Both the position numbers and the translations under genes were made by a program. A stretch of 17,176 bases of DNA, taken from assembly GCA_002389785.1 (NCBI GenBank), contig DGQS01000004.1, forward strand, positions 1 to 17,176. The letters run 5' to 3'. How positions within the stretch are numbered: position 1 is the first letter of the stretch; each line of letters opens with the position of its first letter. This document shows positions 1 to 7,872 of this stretch, one piece after another. This DNA comes from Bacteroidetes bacterium UBA4408. GTDB taxonomy: Bacteria > Bacteroidota > Bacteroidia > UBA4408. Below the pieces are notes generated by a model. That model was not told the DNA's origin. It did not search any database and saw only the letters and a list, made by a program, of their open reading frames with translations.

Positions 1-3000
1 AACGGGATTGTTGACCCTCAATTGCACAATTTTACGAACCTCGCATTGGTGCCTTCACCCAGCAATCCTTCGGTGGTAAATGCATTTGATAATAATCCTG
101 CTTCGCGTGTGTATCAGGATGTTGGATTAGATGGTTTGGGCGATGCAGATGAAGTAGGCTTTTTTAGTTCGTATCTTACTAAAATAGCAAATAGCCCGCT
201 GGGTGCCGGTTCTACAGCTTATGCTAAAGCATTAACTGATCCATCTGCCGATGATTATACGTATTTCCGTGGAACCAACTTCGATAATTCCAATACACCA
301 ATTTTAGATCGTTATAAAAATTACAATGGACTAGAAGGGAATTCCACCTTGAATACCTTAGATGGTGGGCCAACTTCATCCACCAGTTTACCTAACATTG
401 AAGATGTTAACCGCGACAATAACCTCATTCAATTTGAAAATTATTTCCAATATAGAGTTTCGCTTACTCCATCGAGTATGGTTGTTGGACAAAATTACAT
501 CACCGATGTTGTAAATGCTACCGTGCAAACAAAAAATGGGCAATCGCGCGATGTTAAATGGTATCAGTTTAAAGTTCCGGTACGTTCGCCCGAATTAATT
601 GTTGGAGAGCCGGATGTGCGAAATATTCGAAGTGTGAGAATGTTTTTAAAGGGCTTTGATAAACCCATTATTTGTCGTTTTGCACGTTTGGAATTTTTAC
701 GAGGCGACTGGCGTAAATACGATTTAGGTAAACTTTCAGGTGAATACGAGCCGGTTGATAATGGAAATGCCTTATTCAATATTTCAGCTGTGAATGTTGA
801 AGAAAATTCTAATCGTATTCCCATTAATTATAAAATCCCGCCAAGCATTGTTCGCGAACGTGATATTACCACTACCAATAATCGTCAGCTAAACGAGCAA
901 TCGTTGGTGTTAGATGTGTGTAATTTGGAAGATGGGAATTCGAAGGCTGCCTATAAAAATGTTGATTTTGATATGCGCCAATACGAAAAACTGAAATTGT
1001 TTTTGCATGCTGAAAAGGGAGGTGAAAATGAAATTTTGAATTTTGGTGATTTGCACTTTTTTATTCGTTTGGGTACCGATTTTATTGACAATTATTATGA
1101 ATACGATGTGCCTTTAACACCTACTCAATGGGGCGATAATGACGAGTATAGTATTTGGCAAACCAACGACGATTTAACAGGAGCCAACGATGTTGAAATT
1201 AAATTTTCGGTATTGCAAAAGGCTAAAAAAGAACGAAATACTTTATTGAATTCAAACGAAGAAGGAATTGCTCTTACCAAACCTTATACGTTTTTCGACG
1301 GCGACCGAAAAGTATCCATAAAAGGAAATCCTAACCTAAGTGCCGTGAAAGTAATTATGTTTGGAATTCGAAATCCTAAGCATTCCAATACGGCCGATGG
1401 TGATGATGGATTAGCAAAATGTGCAGAAATTTGGGTAAACGAATTGCGCCTTACGGATTTTATTGAAAACGGTGGATGGGCTGCAAATGCGCATGTTAGC
1501 GCCAAACTTGCCGATTTTGCGAATGTGTCGATTGCTGCAAGTCGCATGACCGAAGGATTTGGAAACATTGAACAAAAGTTGAATGAACGTAGCCGACAAA
1601 ATACATTTCAGTACGATGCTTCAGCAGAAATAAAACTCGATAAGTTTATCCCTGAAAAAGTGGGCTTAAGTATTCCGATGTATGTGGGCTATTCTGAAGC
1701 CTTCATCAATCCACAATACGATCCTCTTGATCCGGATATTAAGTACACCGAATCAATCGAAACTTTTGAAAAAGGAGCTGCCCGTGAGAAAGCCAAAACC
1801 GAAAGACAAGATTATACAACACGACGTAGTTTGAACTTTTCGAACATTAAAAAGGAACGAAAAGGAGGAGGTGGTGGTAAGAACGGTAAAACCAGAAAGC
1901 CGATGCCTTACGATATTGAAAATATTTCGTTGCGGTATTCCTACAACGACCAATACAAGCGCAACATAGTTTTGGAACGTGATTTTAGCCGAAGCACTGC
2001 CGGAGGATTAAGCTATGTATACGCCAATCAGCCTAAAAACTTTAAGCCTTTTAGTAAATTGAATTTTTTGAAATCAGATTATTTTAAAATCATTAAGGAT
2101 TTTAATTTCAATTTATTGCCTTCAAATTTTTCGTTTAGTACCGATTTAAAACGTGATTACAGCGAACAGAAGACCCGAAAAGTAAATGAAAATTACGCTG
2201 AATTACCAATGACTTATTATAAACGATTTGGCTTTAATCGGGTGTATTCATTGAAATGGGATTTAAGTAAATCTATTTCTTTCGATTTTACAGCCAACAA
2301 CATGGCTCGTATTGATGAAGCACCCGGTCAAGCATACAAGGAATTTGGGAATGAATACGGAAAAGATACCATTGCCTACACCAACAAACGCGATTCGATT
2401 ATGAGTCAGTTGAAAAATTTTGGAACTACTACCAACTACAACCACAGTGGTAAAATAGCCTGGCAAGTTCCAATCAATAAAATTCCGGCATTTAACTGGA
2501 CTACTGTAAATGCTTCGTACACCGGAAATTATGATTGGGCAATTTCACCTATTGTGATAGATACAATCGATATTGGAAATACCATCACGAATTCAAATCA
2601 AATTCAGATTAATGCCGATGCCAACATGATTACTCTTTACAATAAAGTTCCTTATCTGAAAAAAGTAAACAGTCCGCCACCAAAGAAGAAGGCTCCTGCG
2701 AATAAAGGCAAGCAGGCTGATAAAGCGGGTGGAGAAAAGGGCGCTAAGGCAGGCGACTCACCTAAGGATGATCCTAAGGGCGGAGAAGCAGCCACAAAGG
2801 ATGGAGGAAAGCAACAGGAAGGTGGTTCGGGTAGCTCTAAGGCAGATGCGGATTCATCAAAGAAAAAAGATGCGCAGCAATTTGACATTGTAAAAGCAGC
2901 AGCTAAATTTTTGATGATGATTAAAAAGGTTTCGGGAACCTATTCACAAACCAATGGTACGGCAATGCCCGGTTATAGGCCCAAAACAACACTAATTGGT

Positions 3001-4266
3001 TTGAGTGGTCAAAGTGAGTTTGGTGCTTATGAGGCTCCGGGTTGGGAATTTATTAGTGGTTTACAAGATCCGAATTTTGCAGTGAAGGCAGGAAAGCGCG
3101 GATGGTTGAGTAAGAGTAAATATTTAAATGCTACTTATAGTCAAACACATACCGAGGTAATTAATTTTACTGCCAATGTGGAGCCATTAAAGGATTTTAG
3201 AATTGTGTTGAATGGTACACGAAATATAACTAGGGCAAATAATTCTATTTATCGTTACAACGATGTTACGTCTGAGTATTATGCCCAAAGTCCGCTCGAA
3301 ACAGGAACCTTCAGCATTTCCACTTTGAGTATTAAAACAGCTTTCAAGAAGGATGCAAAAGACCATAGCTCAAGTGTATTTAATAATTTTTTGGCTAGGA
3401 GACTAGAGTTTTCTACGCTTGCTGCTGATGGTTCGTTTAGTAATGGCACAGTAGATAGTGCGGGATATAAAGATGGATATAGTGCCTATTCGCAAGATGT
3501 ATTAATCCCTGCCTTTGTTTCTACCTATACCAATGTAAAAGTAAAAAGTACCAAAAATATTTTTAAATCAATACCTCGCCCTAACTGGCGTGTAAACTAT
3601 GATGGACTTTCGAAACTGGAAGCGATTAAAAAATATTTCAAAACTTTTTCATTGGGGCATACTTACCGATCAACTTTAAATATAGGATCCTATACTACCA
3701 ATCCGCTGTTTACCGACGATGATGGATTTGGTCATACACAAGTACGTAACATTGACAATGATTTTCGTTCACAAAAGGAAATTAATTCAATTACGTTAAG
3801 TGAGCAATTTAGTCCATTAATTAGTGTCGACATGACCTGGAACAGCAGCTTGCTTACTAAGTTTGAAATTAAAAAAGACCGCATGGTAACGTTGAGTATC
3901 AGCACCAAGCAAATAACCGAAGTAAATGGAAATGAATATGTAGTTGGATTGGGATACAGGTTTAAGAATGTGGCCATTAACTTAAAGCAATTTAACATGA
4001 AGTTTAAAAGCGACTTGGCATTGCGCAGTGATTTCTCGTACCGAAAAAATCAAACAGCATTGCGTTATGTTGATACGGGAGCCAGTATACTTACCAGTGG
4101 ACAAAACATTTTCTCAATAAAAAACAGCGCCGATTATGTAATTAACGAAAAACTCAACATTCGTTTCTTTTACGATTATACCAAGAACAGTCCGGTAGTG
4201 TCAACCTCATTTCCAACCAGCAATCGTCAAATTGGTATAAGTTTGCGTTTAACAATTTCTAATTAA
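1..4266 (+). CDS. sprA: Cell-surface protein SprA, T9SS outer-membrane translocon (C-terminal part; 5' end outside window)
   Basis: The frame is open from base 1 and stops with TAA at 4264-4266, so 1,421 residues are present; full-length SprA is about 2,400 residues. SprA (Sov in Porphyromonas gingivalis) is the giant single-chain outer-membrane barrel through which T9SS cargo leaves the periplasm, working with PorV and a plug protein. The visible sequence is rich in alternating aromatic/polar strands typical of an outer-membrane barrel. It ends in a SprA-like terminus, with FFYDYTKNSPVVSTSFPTSN just before the last strand. A Lys/Gly/Ala/Ser-rich, low-complexity stretch of about 70 residues (nt 2669-2880) and a shorter Gly5 loop near nt 1863-1880 interrupt the strands, probably as flexible loops. 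The reading frame is uninterrupted. gcvH and a vanZ-like gene follow, an order I recall from other Bacteroidota. The identification rests on family recognition and the T9SS cargo gene nearby. Confidence 0.93.
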   Translation, partial: NGIVDPQLHNFTNLALVPSPSNPSVVNAFDNNPASRVYQDVGLDGLGDADEVGFFSSYLTKIANSPLGAGSTAYAKALTDPSADDYTYFRGTNFDNSNTPILDRYKNYNGLEGNSTLNTLDGGPTSSTSLPNIEDVNRDNNLIQFENYFQYRVSLTPSSMVVGQNYITDVVNATVQTKNGQSRDVKWYQFKVPVRSPELIVGEPDVRNIRSVRMFLKGFDKPIICRFARLEFLRGDWRKYDLGKLSGEYEPVDNGNALFNISAVNVEENSNRIPINYKIPPSIVRERDITTTNNRQLNEQSLVLDVCNLEDGNSKAAYKNVDFDMRQYEKLKLFLHAEKGGENEILNFGDLHFFIRLGTDFIDNYYEYDVPLTPTQWGDNDEYSIWQTNDDLTGANDVEIKFSVLQKAKKERNTLLNSNEEGIALTKPYTFFDGDRKVSIKGNPNLSAVKVIMFGIRNPKHSNTADGDDGLAKCAEIWVNELRLTDFIENGGWAANAHVSAKLADFANVSIAASRMTEGFGNIEQKLNERSRQNTFQYDASAEIKLDKFIPEKVGLSIPMYVGYSEAFINPQYDPLDPDIKYTESIETFEKGAAREKAKTERQDYTTRRSLNFSNIKKERKGGGGGKNGKTRKPMPYDIENISLRYSYNDQYKRNIVLERDFSRSTAGGLSYVYANQPKNFKPFSKLNFLKSDYFKIIKDFNFNLLPSNFSFSTDLKRDYSEQKTRKVNENYAELPMTYYKRFGFNRVYSLKWDLSKSISFDFTANNMARIDEAPGQAYKEFGNEYGKDTIAYTNKRDSIMSQLKNFGTTTNYNHSGKIAWQVPINKIPAFNWTTVNASYTGNYDWAISPIVIDTIDIGNTITNSNQIQINADANMITLYNKVPYLKKVNSPPPKKKAPANKGKQADKAGGEKGAKAGDSPKDDPKGGEAATKDGGKQQEGGSGSSKADADSSKKKDAQQFDIVKAAAKFLMMIKKVSGTYSQTNGTAMPGYRPKTTLIGLSGQSEFGAYEAPGWEFISGLQDPNFAVKAGKRGWLSKSKYLNATYSQTHTEVINFTANVEPLKDFRIVLNGTRNITRANNSIYRYNDVTSEYYAQSPLETGTFSISTLSIKTAFKKDAKDHSSSVFNNFLARRLEFSTLAADGSFSNGTVDSAGYKDGYSAYSQDVLIPAFVSTYTNVKVKSTKNIFKSIPRPNWRVNYDGLSKLEAIKKYFKTFSLGHTYRSTLNIGSYTTNPLFTDDDGFGHTQVRNIDNDFRSQKEINSITLSEQFSPLISVDMTWNSSLLTKFEIKKDRMVTLSISTKQITEVNGNEYVVGLGYRFKNVAINLKQFNMKFKSDLALRSDFSYRKNQTALRYVDTGASILTSGQNIFSIKNSADYVINEKLNIRFFYDYTKNSPVVSTSFPTSNRQIGISLRLTISN

Positions 4267-4292
4267 GGCATTTCAAAATAAATACGAACTAG

Positions 4293-4300
4293 TATATTTA
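4293..4300 (+). promoter_or_regulatory. Possible Bacteroidota-type -7 box upstream of gcvH
   Basis: TATATTTA at 4293-4300 differs by one base from the Bacteroidota -7 consensus TAnnTTTG. A TTTC at 4271-4274 lies 18 bases upstream and is one base from the -33 TTTG box. The predicted start of transcription would leave a leader of only about 10-15 bases before the gcvH ATG. The short sprA-gcvH gap (51 bases) leaves little other room for a promoter. Both boxes are imperfect and the region is AT-rich, so a chance match is quite possible. Confidence 0.25.
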
Positions 4301-4317
4301 CACAAAAAAAAGAAGCA

Positions 4318-4698
4318 ATGAATTTTCCCGAAAACTTAAAGTACACGAAAGATCACGAATGGATAAAAATCGATGGAAACATCGCAACAGTAGGAATTAC
4401 AGAGTTTGCTCAAGGCGAGTTGGGCGACATTGTATATGTTGAAATTGAAACCGAAGGAGAGACATTAAATAAGGAAGAAATTTTTGGAACTGTGGAAGCA
4501 GTAAAAACTGTTTCTGATTTGTTTATGCCGGTTTCGGGAAAAGTACTTGAAGTAAATAAAGACTTGGAAGCAGCTCCCGATAAAGTAAACAGCGATCCTT
4601 ACGGTGCGGGTTGGATGATAAAAATTGAATTAACCAATGCTGCCGAGGTGGGCGAATTGCTGAGTGCAGGTGCTTACCGTGAATTAATCGGTCATTAA
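4318..4698 (+). CDS. gcvH: Glycine cleavage system H protein (lipoyl carrier)
   Basis: This 126-residue protein is the lipoylated shuttle of the glycine cleavage system. It carries the aminomethyl group from the P protein to the T protein and is reoxidised by the L protein; it acts in the cytoplasm. The sequence has the diagnostic H-protein blocks: YTKDHEWIK at residues 9-17, [18 protein letters not shown] at 25-42, and the lipoylation motif [13 protein letters not shown] with the acceptor lysine at residue 63. The length matches the usual 120-130 residues. ATG at 4318 is preceded by an A-rich stretch with AGAAG rather than a strong Shine-Dalgarno sequence. It sits 51 bases after sprA and 23 before the vanZ-like gene. 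No other glycine-cleavage gene is in the window, so its metabolic partners are encoded elsewhere. H protein can also be a lipoate donor for other complexes, which would fit a solitary gcvH. Confidence 0.97.
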   Translation: MNFPENLKYTKDHEWIKIDGNIATVGITEFAQGELGDIVYVEIETEGETLNKEEIFGTVEAVKTVSDLFMPVSGKVLEVNKDLEAAPDKVNSDPYGAGWMIKIELTNAAEVGELLSAGAYRELIGH

Positions 4699-4703
4699 TT
4701 AAC

Positions 4704-4718
4704 TGCCTTTTTAAGGCA
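4704..4718 (+). promoter_or_regulatory. Small hairpin over the vanZ-like ribosome binding region
   Basis: TGCCTT (4704-4709), a TTT loop and AAGGCA (4713-4718) form a perfect 6-bp stem in the 23-base gap between the gcvH stop and the next ATG at 4722. The AAGG in the right arm is the only Shine-Dalgarno-like element before that ATG, so folding would hide it. It could tune translation of the vanZ-like gene or act as a weak transcript-end hairpin, but it lacks a U-tract directly after it. The stem is short and its stability is untested. Confidence 0.3.
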
Positions 4719-4721
4719 CTC

Positions 4722-5120
4722 ATGTTTTTAAAAAGTACTTACCCGGCTCTTATATGGGCTTTAGTAATTGCGATATTGTGCGGAATTCCAGGAAAGGATA
4801 TTCCGCATTTTTCGTATTTAGAATTGTTGCAGTTTGATAAACTGGTGCATGCTTCGGTATTTTTTGTGTTGACAGTATTGCTGCTAAATTCATTTACTAA
4901 TGGTGTTGCTCCAACCCTTATTAAATCGTATGCATTTTTGCTTGCAGGTACGTTTTGTGTTGCATACGGTGGTCTGTTAGAAATATTGCAGGGTGCGATT
5001 TTTAGTGAGCGTACAGCCGATATTTTTGATTTTATAGCCAATAGTTTTGGATGCATGCTTGCTCTGATTTATTATTGGTTTTTTCGTTCCAAGCATACGC
5101 ATGAAAGCAAAGCAAACTAA
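4722..5120 (+). CDS. VanZ-like family membrane protein
   Basis: This 132-residue integral membrane protein has the VanZ-like domain. Hydrophobic segments lie near residues 5-21, 42-58, 70-88 and 108-122. The family signature is visible: FDKLVHASVFFVLTVLLL (basic residue and His in the second helix), then GGLLEILQ and ERTADIFDFIANSFG between the last two helices. VanZ of Enterococcus gives low-level teicoplanin resistance by an unknown mechanism; chromosomal VanZ-like proteins in Bacteroidota have no settled role, so a resistance function should not be assumed. It starts 23 bases after gcvH, has a hairpin over its ribosome binding region, and its last 20 bases overlap the start of recX, which suggests translational coupling of those two. 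Family assignment is firm; function is unknown. Confidence 0.88.
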   Translation: MFLKSTYPALIWALVIAILCGIPGKDIPHFSYLELLQFDKLVHASVFFVLTVLLLNSFTNGVAPTLIKSYAFLLAGTFCVAYGGLLEILQGAIFSERTADIFDFIANSFGCMLALIYYWFFRSKHTHESKAN

Positions 5121-5595
5121 TCCATCAATAACGGATTCAAGTGCCGAACAAGTATTTTTAAAATTGCGAAACTATTGTGTTTATCAAGAACGCAGTCAGT
5201 TAGAAGTACGATTAAAATGCAAGCAACTTGGAATAAAAAAAGAACTCACAGAAACCTTACTTGTAAAGTTACTTGACGAAAATTTTTTAAATGAGGAACG
5301 ATTTGCAATACACTATGCAGGCGGTAAGTTTCGCATTAAAAAGTGGGGCAAAATAAAAATTAAACAAGCTTTGTTGCGAAAAGGTATATCAACCTATTGT
5401 ATTAAAAAGGCGCTTGCAGCTATACCCAACAGCGAATACCAAGCAACCTTAAAAAAGCTTCTGATACAAAAATCAAAGTTACTGCACGAAAGCAACCCAC
5501 TGAAGAAAAAAGTACAATTACAAAAGTTTGCTATGAGCAAGGGATTTGAAGGGGAATTGGTTGCTGAATTGTTAGGAGGAGAAGAAAATTATTAA
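5101..5595 (+). CDS. recX: Regulatory protein RecX (RecA modulator)
   Basis: RecX binds inside the RecA filament groove and limits filament growth and RecA ATPase/recombinase activity in the cytoplasm. The 164-residue protein shows the three-helix repeat architecture of the family: NYCVYQERSQLEVRLK at about residues 28-43 in the first repeat, then LLDENFLNEERFAIHYAGGK at 57-76 followed by FRIKKWGKIKIKQALLRKGI, the most conserved RecX block. The basic pI and length (usual 150-170) fit. The start at 5101 overlaps the vanZ-like gene by 20 bases; I chose it because no other in-frame ATG precedes the conserved region, and the first 15 residues are unconserved. recA is not in the window. The gene is the last of the + strand group; an 8-base T-tract lies about 45 bases downstream without a clear stem. 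Confidence 0.93.
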   Translation: MKAKQTNPSITDSSAEQVFLKLRNYCVYQERSQLEVRLKCKQLGIKKELTETLLVKLLDENFLNEERFAIHYAGGKFRIKKWGKIKIKQALLRKGISTYCIKKALAAIPNSEYQATLKKLLIQKSKLLHESNPLKKKVQLQKFAMSKGFEGELVAELLGGEENY

Positions 5596-5702
5596 ACAAG
5601 CTGATATCTTGATAGAACAAAATTCAGGGAATTAATTAAAGTTTTTTTTCCAGATTGTTTTTACTAGTAGTTAGGCGCCTTGGTTGATTAATCTATTGAA
5701 CT

Positions 5703-7661
5703 TCATTCCAAAAACAACTGCACAGTACCATGCATTTCTTTTTGCTGTTGTAGGTAATTGGCGTAGTTCAAGGTCCAGTAATATACACCATCTGAGCAAT
5801 CTCTGCCCACTGTTTTTCCATTCCACGGCTTGTTAACGATGTCGTTAGTGGTGTAAATTTCCTGCCCCCAGCGATTGTAAATGCGCATGGTTGCTGCAAT
5901 AATTCCACGAATTTCTTTTGGACTTAAGTTCGAATTAAGCGCATCGTTATTGGGGGTAATTACATTGGGTATTACTAAAATTTCGCAATCACCGATGTTG
6001 CTTTCAAAAGTTTTTTGGCAGGATAAGTAATTTATTTTTACCGAATAAACTCCCGGTGAGTAAACATAAAATAGAGGAGAGGTGCTACCATCTTGCCATT
6101 CATAAGTTGCACTCGTTACGCTTGCATCCAGTATAATGGCTTGTTGGCTACAAATGCTGCTATCGCTTATGAATGCAGGTTTAGGGAAGGGTGAAAACTT
6201 AATTTCAATTGTATCGCTTGCACTAATTCCACGACAGCTATTGCTTGCTTTAAGCCAATATTTTCCTGCTTGTTGCACTTCAATTTGAGCACTTGTTTCA
6301 CCGGTCGACCATTCGTACAGGTCATAAGCCATGTTACCACTTGCGGTCAATACAACTTTACTTCCTTCACATGCTGTGGTATCTCCTGTTATTTCAATTG
6401 TTGCTTGTGCTTCGGTTGAACAAATGCTAAAACAAGAATCAACCAGGCTTTCAGCTAGAACAAAAGTTGGAGTAGATTGAAAATTTCGAGACGATACAGT
6501 TGTTGTTAGTGTATCTCCTAACACCGTTTGTAGGTTGTAGGAAAAAGTAAAAGTAGTGTCGCAATTAAAATGCAGGTTTTTAGAGGTTTTTAAAATAGCA
6601 TTGTGCGATATAATTGCAGGGTCGTTGTAATTGAATTTTCCCCCAATAAAAGCAGTGCTATCCTTCAAAAAACAAATCGAACTTGGATAAAAGGAATTGT
6701 TTGCGGTAATGACATTTACTGCACTGCTGTTTACTTGATTTAGTTCTTTGTCTAATTCAGTCCAACAATAATAATAATTCCCACCCAAACTTTTTCCATG
6801 CATAAAAACAAAATTACCATTGTACTTAGGATACAGGTTGAGCGGTTCGCCTACGAATGGAACATTTCTTTTTCCTCCCCAAAGCAACTGACCGTTTTTC
6901 CCAAGTTTTAAAAAGCAAATAGTATCTCCTCCGCCAGCATTGTTATTGTATCCGTTAAAAATATATCCGTCAGCTACTTCTACAGCTTTGTTGTAATGAT
7001 ACAATCCTGAGAACACCACCGAGGTCCATTGCTCATTTCCATTGGCATCCGTTTTAATAAATTTGTTTCCGGTGCGTAATAAAAATCCATTGTCGGAAGT
7101 TAGTATAGCTCCTCCCCAAATTCCACCGTGGTTGTACAGCTTATTCCACAAAACAGTTCCGCTGTTTGAAATTTTAGTAAGTGAGTTAAATACATCTAAA
7201 TTTGCTGTAAGTGTTGCATTCCCATACAAATAAAAATTGCCTGATTTGTCTTGTATGAGCGAGTAAGGCACTTCGCTATAGGAAGCATCCAAAAAGGAAT
7301 TGCACCAATTTATATTTCCTTGGGCATCAGCATTCACAATGTATCCGTGGTAATTTGAAGTTGGATAATCATAAAATAAGAAAGCAAATCCACCTTCTCT
7401 TGTTGCTATAAAATCAGAACCCCTCGTAGTTATTCCCGGAAATGAATAGTGTATTCCCCAGCTGAATTCGCCACAGCTATTGAATTTATAAACGGTTAAA
7501 CTATCCAGTAAAAATAGATAACAACCATTGTCGTTGGCAGCTATAATTCTTGTTCGATTACTTTGCTCAATACTATGCAGTGATTTTAAGTAGGTTGGAC
7601 TTTGCGCATACGCAAGCGAGGCAATACATAAACTAAAAAATAAGGTGGAAAAAATTTTCAT
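5703..7661 (-). CDS. Secreted T9SS type B sorting-domain protein (gliding motility C-terminal domain)
   Basis: This 652-residue protein begins with a signal peptide (residues 1-19, hydrophobic core LFFSLCIASLAYA before Gln20). Residues 20-410 contain repeated blades of the type ILKTxxNGxxLWxxxY, such as SNSGTVLWNKLYNHGG at 166-180 and KNGQLLWGG at 255-263, which suggests a propeller-like repeat domain. Residues 420-488 and 493-558 are two Ig-like/PKD-like modules, each with a W-x-x-G-x-[TS] turn and a cysteine pair. Residues 563-652 are the CHU_C / type B T9SS sorting domain: VIPNVITPNNDALN, IYNRWGQEIY, WNGK and DGVYYWTLNY. Type B domains direct export through the SprA translocon and differ from the type A domain in how the protein is attached at the surface. 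It is thus a likely cargo of the machine encoded by the nearby sprA. The N-terminal ligand is unknown. It is transcribed alone, convergent with recX and divergent from prfB. Confidence 0.92.
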   Translation of the reverse strand: MKIFSTLFFSLCIASLAYAQSPTYLKSLHSIEQSNRTRIIAANDNGCYLFLLDSLTVYKFNSCGEFSWGIHYSFPGITTRGSDFIATREGGFAFLFYDYPTSNYHGYIVNADAQGNINWCNSFLDASYSEVPYSLIQDKSGNFYLYGNATLTANLDVFNSLTKISNSGTVLWNKLYNHGGIWGGAILTSDNGFLLRTGNKFIKTDANGNEQWTSVVFSGLYHYNKAVEVADGYIFNGYNNNAGGGDTICFLKLGKNGQLLWGGKRNVPFVGEPLNLYPKYNGNFVFMHGKSLGGNYYYCWTELDKELNQVNSSAVNVITANNSFYPSSICFLKDSTAFIGGKFNYNDPAIISHNAILKTSKNLHFNCDTTFTFSYNLQTVLGDTLTTTVSSRNFQSTPTFVLAESLVDSCFSICSTEAQATIEITGDTTACEGSKVVLTASGNMAYDLYEWSTGETSAQIEVQQAGKYWLKASNSCRGISASDTIEIKFSPFPKPAFISDSSICSQQAIILDASVTSATYEWQDGSTSPLFYVYSPGVYSVKINYLSCQKTFESNIGDCEILVIPNVITPNNDALNSNLSPKEIRGIIAATMRIYNRWGQEIYTTNDIVNKPWNGKTVGRDCSDGVYYWTLNYANYLQQQKEMHGTVQLFLE

Positions 7662-7777
7662 ACCAATTAGTTTTAAAATAAAGACACAACTGTTAATAGA
7701 TTCGTTGCCTTGGAACTAATTTTTTTAGGTTCAATTTCAGCTGGTAAAAGTAAGCATCTTTCAGTGTAAATAGTTAA

Positions 7778-7804
7778 GGGTAATTGATTTACTAATCATT
7801 ACCC
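7778..7804. repeat. Imperfect inverted repeat upstream of prfB
   Basis: GGGTAA (7778-7783), a single unpaired T (7784), TGATT (7785-7789), loop TACT (7790-7793), AATCA (7794-7798) and TTACCC (7799-7804) form an 11-bp stem with one bulge. It lies 68 bases before the prfB ATG and 116 bases before the start of the divergent cargo gene. It could be an operator for a dimeric regulator, a 5' leader hairpin for prfB, or a weak terminator. The rest of this 211-base divergent region shows no promoter I can defend. Confidence 0.4.
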
Positions 7805-7872
7805 GTTGTTTCGTCTTTACTTTGCTATTAAACACGAGTTCGCATCTGTAATTTTTATACTATTTTCGCAGC

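Noticed and set aside
2652..2888. A Pro/Ser/Ala-rich - strand frame opposite the sprA insert
   Set aside because: Its composition is just the complement of the Lys/Gly/Ala-rich codons of sprA; no motif or start context supports it.
4722..5120. Glycopeptide resistance gene
   Set aside because: The VanZ-like family is widespread on chromosomes without resistance; no other van gene is present.
5596..5702. Rho-independent terminator between recX and the cargo gene
   Set aside because: There is a T-tract at about 5642-5649 and a palindrome AGGCGCCT at 5673-5680, but no GC-rich stem is placed directly before the T-tract on either strand.
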